10,630 bases of DNA, taken from Candidatus Omnitrophota bacterium. Lineage in GTDB: Bacteria; Omnitrophota; Gorgyraeia; Zapsychrales; Fredricksoniimonadaceae. Location: positions 1 through 10,630 of the forward strand of contig JACQQW010000183.1 of assembly GCA_016206745.1 (NCBI GenBank). The letters run 5' to 3'. Position numbers and translations under genes: made by a program. The notes beneath the pieces are model-generated. The model was not told where the DNA came from and did no database searches. It saw only the letters and a program-made list of their open reading frames with translations. Each line of letters opens with the position of its first letter. Position 1 is the first letter of the stretch. Below are positions 9,001 through 10,630 of this stretch, one piece after another.

Positions 9001-10630
9001 AAGAAATGCAGCAGGCGCAGGACCGCGAAAAAGCAAATCGCGCCCGCAATGAAGAGATACGAAAATTGGAGGGAAAAGACCCCACAGAGATCGCTAAGAT
9101 TAAAGAAGATCTTAGAAAGAAGCACGAAGATGATTTAAGGGCACATGTGTTTGAACGGAATTATGCCTATGAACGCGAGAAACAATTTATTTCATTTGCC
9201 CATCCTGAACCAAGCTCGAGCGGATGGCGGGGGACCGTTACGGGATGGCTTCGCAATACACAACAGGCGCGGTTAAAGCAAGATTGGGAAGACAAAGCGG
9301 ACCTGGCGCAACACCTGACCATGAGCAAAGGGGTCTTTGCCCAAGACCTGAAATATAAAATTGCCAAAGACGATATTATTCGCATCGGCAGGGAACTTGG
9401 CCCGCAATGGTTCAAGGCGGAATACGCCGGCGATGATCCGGCCTTGACGGGCAAGAATTATGCCAGGGCCATTGCTTTGGTTAAGAAAGACCAGGAGATC
9501 ATTGGATTGCGCCTGCATACACTGCAGTCTTCGCGAGACAAAGCGTATGACGATGTCCGCGTTCAAATGGCGGAAGAGCAAAAGAAGATCATCGAATGGA
9601 ATTACCAAAAAGACATTGTCCAAAAGGCCGAGGTCAAGGCCGGCTTGGAACAGCAAATCCTGTCGGCACAGCAAGCCATTGAAGGATTAAGGAAAAAGTT
9701 GATTGAGATCGATCTCAACAGGTTTGAAGAAGAGAATTCCGGGGCGCAAAGAAACAGGTTCGCGCAGGAGGACGCGCAAGAGGAATTAAAGAAACAACGG
9801 GAAAAGCCCATGGAAGAACGGCGCAAGGCCTTGCTGGACGGCATCGGCAAAACCAATGCAAATCTCAAGGCCGCCGCGGATTTGAAGGTGCACCAGACGG
9901 TCCTGGAACTGGAAGACCTGGCAAAAGCTTCCGAAAAGACGAGGGAAGTCAAAGAGTTATTGGCCAAGGCGGCGCAACTGATGGCGGAAGGATATTTAGG
10001 GCAGGGCGAAGCAGGGCTGGCCCAAGCGCGCGAACATGTCAAGGCCATCACTACCAGCGCGGTTTTGGCGTACGCGAAGGGCGGGCAAACGCCGCAAGTC
10101 GAACAGCTCACCCAAGCCCTGGCCTCTTTGAACATAGCGGCGGTGAACAAAAATATTAGAGATGATGAGGTCAAACGTCTTAGCGCCAAGCTCCATATGT
10201 CACCGGAGGAAATGGCAAAAATTGTGACCCTCAAGAAAGTGCTGCGGTATCTTAACGGCTATGACGAGGACGGACAGCATCATAAAGGCCGGATTGAAAT
10301 CGCCGATGGAATGGACATTTTGACCCATGACCCGGCGCAGTTGGATCAGTTGATAGCCGGCAAAGAAGCGAAAATACAAATAGAAACTATTGAATTACAT
10401 AAGGCCCGGGCGGCTAAGGACGATCAAAAAGTCAAGCAGGTCCAAGAGAATATTAAAACGCTTAATCAACTCGTTGAAATGCTCAAAGAAAAAAGAGACG
10501 CGCTCACCGCCATCACGCGGCTTAGCGACCAGCCCATCCATGATTTGAGCCGCTCGATGGAAGGGGAAATCAATTTGGTCTTGCGGGAGCGCCAGATCCA
10601 GGTCCGCCAGGCCTACGCGCGGTTCTGGGA
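1..10630 (+). CDS. Internal part of a giant multidomain membrane protein (both ends outside window)
   Basis: One reading frame, with codons starting at base 3, crosses the whole window without a stop. I translated it completely and found 3,542 sense codons. Neither the start nor the stop is present, so the full protein is larger. The product has a SecA/helicase-like domain, a duplicated helical unit, an embedded signal-like segment, disordered linkers, a polytopic membrane block, a soluble alpha/beta part and coiled coils, in that order. Recognisable protein character (amphipathic helices, hydrophobic spans, a duplicated unit) continues in this frame throughout, so it is not a chance open frame. 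It contains no Cys. No catalytic site or named family for the whole protein could be recognised. By architecture it resembles the giant proteins reported from Omnitrophota, which is inference. The expected location is the inner membrane with soluble parts on one or both sides. Certain as an open frame; function unknown. Confidence 0.95.
177..557 (+). other. Domain: degenerate SecA-like / SF2 helicase C-terminal (RecA2) domain
   Basis: Residues 59-185. The strand-helix opening SNVIITYGNENAEEITKFL matches the start of the second RecA domain of SecA and other SF2 ATPases. IYVATPVFAKKYGF (120-133) sits where SecA has its motif V (ATNMAGRGTDI): AT is kept but the Gly-Arg-Gly-Thr-Asp part is lost. 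YRLIIMHAQRWDTTDLSHAL (137-156), then NRILRS (157-162), parallels the SecA stretch from IIGTERHESRRIDNQL to motif VI (QLRGRSGRQGD), with R158 and R161 as possible remnants of the arginines. GDKYFLYDSEE (169-179) parallels the SecA 'SRFFLSLED' strand. The order and spacing of these blocks argue for SecA rather than a DNA helicase. Loss of key motif V and VI residues suggests a structural or binding domain rather than an active ATPase. The first RecA domain with its Walker motifs would lie upstream of the window. Confidence 0.55.
558..1352 (+). other. Domain: helical, charged region of unknown function
   Basis: Residues 186-450 are rich in Glu, Lys, Ala and Leu and have the spacing of a series of amphipathic helices, with few Gly or Pro breaks apart from HPVNNSPQEW (360-369). 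In SecA the second RecA domain is followed by helical scaffold and wing domains, so this stretch could be a far relative of them. I see no specific motif that proves it. No membrane span and no signal sequence are visible. It leads directly into the duplicated unit. Confidence 0.45.
1353..2132 (+). repeat. Protein repeat unit, copy A
   Basis: Residues 451-710. This is the first of two diverged copies of a helical unit. Landmarks shared with copy B, in the same order, are LSPQLNQALAKLLKSND (461-477), PQDIAFAALLAALGLV (491-506), LFPTVV (525-530), a Gly followed by VEALKYL, PYEVLTAL (622-629), and a closing VLQVLDALEKKYGFK (696-710). The last part before the closing motif is a Gln/Glu/Lys-rich helix (AQAQRHKDDQFKEQVESL), perhaps a short coiled coil. 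Copy A has an extra stretch, around 560-600, that copy B lacks or has replaced. The unit matches no family I know. Confidence 0.75.
2211..2951 (+). repeat. Protein repeat unit, copy B
   Basis: Residues 737-983. It repeats the landmarks of copy A: LSPALKSQLVKVFKGRD (747-763), PQEMQLAALLLKLRLV (779-794), ILPNVS (812-817), VVQALKPLY, NPYEVLTAL (891-899), a Gln/Glu-rich helix (KAQGQEQEIREQMVRLAEDM) and a closing ILLDAVTSLEQKYKVE (968-983). The eight-residue PYEVLTAL is identical in both copies while most other positions differ, so the duplication is old and this segment is probably constrained. A 26-residue spacer (711-736) separates the two copies. Confidence 0.75.
3087..3167 (+). other. Embedded signal-peptide-like / signal-anchor segment
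   Basis: Residues 1029-1055. A basic stretch (ARKKTAK, 1030-1036) is followed by a hydrophobic core VAGIAAMMFMFHF (1037-1049) and then GHNADA (1050-1055), with an Ala-Asp-Ala that fits the small-x-small rule for signal peptidase I. The sequence right after it turns into a His/Asn/Gly then Pro/Gly-rich linker, as often follows a membrane anchor or cleaved signal. The core is only about 13 residues, shorter than a normal membrane span. The three-part layout is seen directly; that it inserts or is cleaved is inference. Confidence 0.5.
3180..3344 (+). other. Pro/Gly/Ala-rich linker
   Basis: Residues 1060-1114 are low complexity: a Pro-rich part with two MPAP tetrapeptides and PAPGPNPDP, then GGGGAGGGKASGG. 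Such sequence is flexible or extended and often spans cell wall or periplasm between an anchor and a folded domain. It starts directly after the signal-like segment. Confidence 0.8.
3345..3962 (+). other. Long polar, probably disordered linker
   Basis: Residues 1115-1320 are rich in Ser, Gly, Asp, Arg, Val, Ala and Thr, with no regular hydrophobic pattern, no clear helices and almost no aromatic residues. Local clusters include RTRDRSRAADDDRS (1241-1254). Codon choice also differs from the rest of the gene: Ala is mostly GCA here and mostly GCC or GCG elsewhere, and Gly GGA/GGT and Arg AGA/CGA are more common. It joins the signal-like segment to the first isolated hydrophobic span at 1324. 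Confidence 0.7.
3972..4031 (+). other. Predicted membrane span
   Basis: Residues 1324-1343, MSLAGTLSLAGIAYLAIGAR, form a 19-residue uncharged run of small and aliphatic residues. It is bordered by RK before and by several Arg (R1343, R1348, R1352) after. If it is a span, it would bring the chain back across the membrane after the linker. It is only moderately hydrophobic, so the call is uncertain. Confidence 0.5.
4248..4298 (+). other. Possible membrane span or membrane-surface helix
   Basis: Residues 1416-1432, TSVTFFISFVEILTTFI, are strongly hydrophobic apart from one Glu, with basic residues on both sides (RIK before, QRK after). The length of 17 residues is short for a span. Confidence 0.4.
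4314..4436 (+). other. Ser/Thr/Pro-rich linker
   Basis: Residues 1438-1478 are almost only Ser, Thr, Pro, Asn and Ala (for example NTSSTSPTSTLKSP and GPTSTSSSTIK). This is a typical flexible linker composition and separates the two lone hydrophobic segments from the main membrane block. The same DNA read one base earlier gives an open 87-codon frame (4319-4582); see findings. Confidence 0.7.
4476..6902 (+). other. Domain: large polytopic membrane region, family unknown
   Basis: Residues 1492-2300 hold about a dozen hydrophobic segments, roughly at 1493-1516, 1521-1548, 1599-1620, 1672-1689, 1724-1739, 1776-1796, 1905-1921, 1923-1940, 1969-1990, 2068-2087, 2146-2165 and 2278-2299. Loops include a Lys/Glu tract (FKKEKDKEKD, 1699-1708), a basic loop KSRRNTVIQDM (1814-1824), and soluble segments of about 100 residues at 1797-1900 and 2166-2275. 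Several spans contain Trp, Tyr, His and Pro near their ends. I see no glycosyltransferase DxD signature, ABC motif, or transporter fingerprint that I can name. It would fix the giant protein in the inner membrane. Exact span number and orientation cannot be settled by eye. Confidence 0.7.
6903..8447 (+). other. Domain: soluble alpha/beta region after the membrane block
   Basis: Residues 2301-2815 have no membrane span. They begin with mixed helical sequence. Residues 2536-2575 then look like a run of beta strands and turns (VIKIDIIRLGPKG, AIKIEQGDGKAIEINAEGEV). From 2593 to 2660 a strand-helix-strand pattern (GPRIILTTSAESLIGG, then SVLVFGIQEEANK) resembles a Rossmann-like fold. Two later strands are FWTVFHVDVDEVI (2748-2760) and AVRIQIAQYGEHSLSGDLL (2788-2806). 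I see no catalytic signature that I can name, and no family is recognised. The region ends abruptly at the palindromic insertion. Confidence 0.5.
8448..8522 (+). mobile_element. REP/MITE-like palindromic element inserted inside the coding frame
   Basis: The DNA CCCTCCCC (8462-8469) pairs with GGGGAGGG (8475-8482) around a 5-base loop. A further CCCTCCC copy lies just upstream (8452-8458). The 17-base string CCACAAGGGGGAGGGAA occurs twice, at 8468-8484 and 8504-8520, exactly 36 bases apart. C-rich/G-rich palindromes of this CCCTCCCC-ACAAG-GGGGAGGG type are common dispersed intergenic repeats in bacterial genomes. Here the element is read in frame as residues 2816-2840, beginning DPLPSPPHKGEG and containing HKGEG twice. 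This peptide does not resemble its surroundings and looks like translated repeat DNA. The reading frame stays open on both sides. Confidence 0.75.
8523..8978 (+). other. Helical charged region after the insertion
   Basis: Residues 2841-2992 are polar and mostly helical by pattern, without membrane spans. They include TLDELLRPQQHGERYSKDL (2927-2945) and SEEFAQAMEFVARKLMGRH (2967-2985). No family is recognised. It leads into the first coiled-coil stretch. Confidence 0.4.
8979..9182 (+). other. Predicted coiled coil 1
   Basis: Residues 2993-3060 are dense in Glu, Lys, Arg, Asp and Gln with spaced Ile, Leu and Ala (for example AKEMQQAQDREKANRARNEE and IAKIKEDLRKKHEDDLRAHV), as in a long surface-exposed helix or coiled coil. 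A Gly/Asp/Pro break at about 3024-3027 divides it into two helices. Confidence 0.6.
9483..10022 (+). other. Predicted coiled coil 2 and helical bundle
   Basis: Residues 3161-3340 form a long, highly charged helix-rich stretch (EEQKKIIEWNYQKDIVQKAE, QQAIEGLRKKLIEIDLNRFE, QEELKKQREKPMEERRKALL) with heptad-like Leu/Ile spacing. After 3310 the pattern changes to Ala/Leu-rich short helices (AKAAQLMAEGYLGQGEAGLA) that recall tetratricopeptide-like packing, but I cannot assign a repeat family. GIGKT at 3280-3284 is not a P-loop, because the required leading Gly is a Leu. Confidence 0.6.
10332..10630 (+). other. Predicted coiled coil 3, continuing past the window end
   Basis: Residues 3444-3542 are again strongly charged helix with Leu/Ile at coiled-coil-like spacing (LDQLIAGKEAKIQIETIELH, VQENIKTLNQLVEMLKEKRD). 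The open frame and its helical character run to the last base, so the downstream part of the protein is missing here. Confidence 0.6.

Noticed and set aside
9831..9854. GIGKT as a Walker A (P-loop) motif
   Set aside because: The motif needs Gly five residues before the last Gly; residue 3277 is Leu. It also lies in a coiled coil rather than after a beta strand.
9602..10234. 210-codon minus-strand ORF rich in Ser, Cys and Phe
   Set aside because: Antisense of the Glu/Lys/Ala-rich coiled coil; the composition is what the complement of such codons gives.

Overview
The whole window is the inside of one gene. On the + strand, the frame whose codons start at position 3 runs from the first base to the last without a stop. 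This gives 3,542 whole codons with no start and no end in view. Residue n of this partial protein lies at bases 3n to 3n+2, and all residue numbers below use that count. I found no intergenic gap, promoter, RNA gene, terminator or second convincing gene. Minus-strand and other-frame ORFs are shadows.

A bacterial reading frame this long, at roughly even GC by eye, points to the giant-protein genes known from a few lineages. The mix of a SecA/helicase-like domain, long Lys/Glu/Ala-rich helical stretches, a polytopic membrane block and coiled coils fits best with the candidate phylum Omnitrophota (PVC superphylum; predatory or ultra-small relatives such as Ca. Velamenicoccus). That assignment is inference. 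Giant ORFs also occur in other phyla.

Layout along the protein. Residues 59-185: a degenerate SF2/SecA-type second RecA domain. 186-450: a helical scaffold. 451-710 and 737-983: two diverged copies of one ~250-residue helical unit. 1029-1055: an embedded signal-peptide-like segment. 1060-1320: a Pro/Gly-rich then polar, probably disordered linker. 1324-1432: two isolated hydrophobic segments. 1438-1478: a Ser/Thr/Pro linker. 1492-2300: a large membrane domain with about a dozen hydrophobic segments. 2301-2815: a soluble alpha/beta region. 2816-2840: a peptide encoded by a REP/MITE-like palindromic DNA element inserted in frame. 2841-3542: charged helices and coiled coils running off the window.

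Taken together this looks like a giant membrane-anchored protein, with a probable cytosolic N-side part (a SecA-like, probably non-catalytic domain) tied through a flexible linker to a membrane block and a long helical part. The protein has no cysteine at all in 3,542 residues. No catalytic residues could be identified, so the function remains unknown. A role in envelope organisation, secretion or cell-cell attack is speculation from the taxon guess and architecture.
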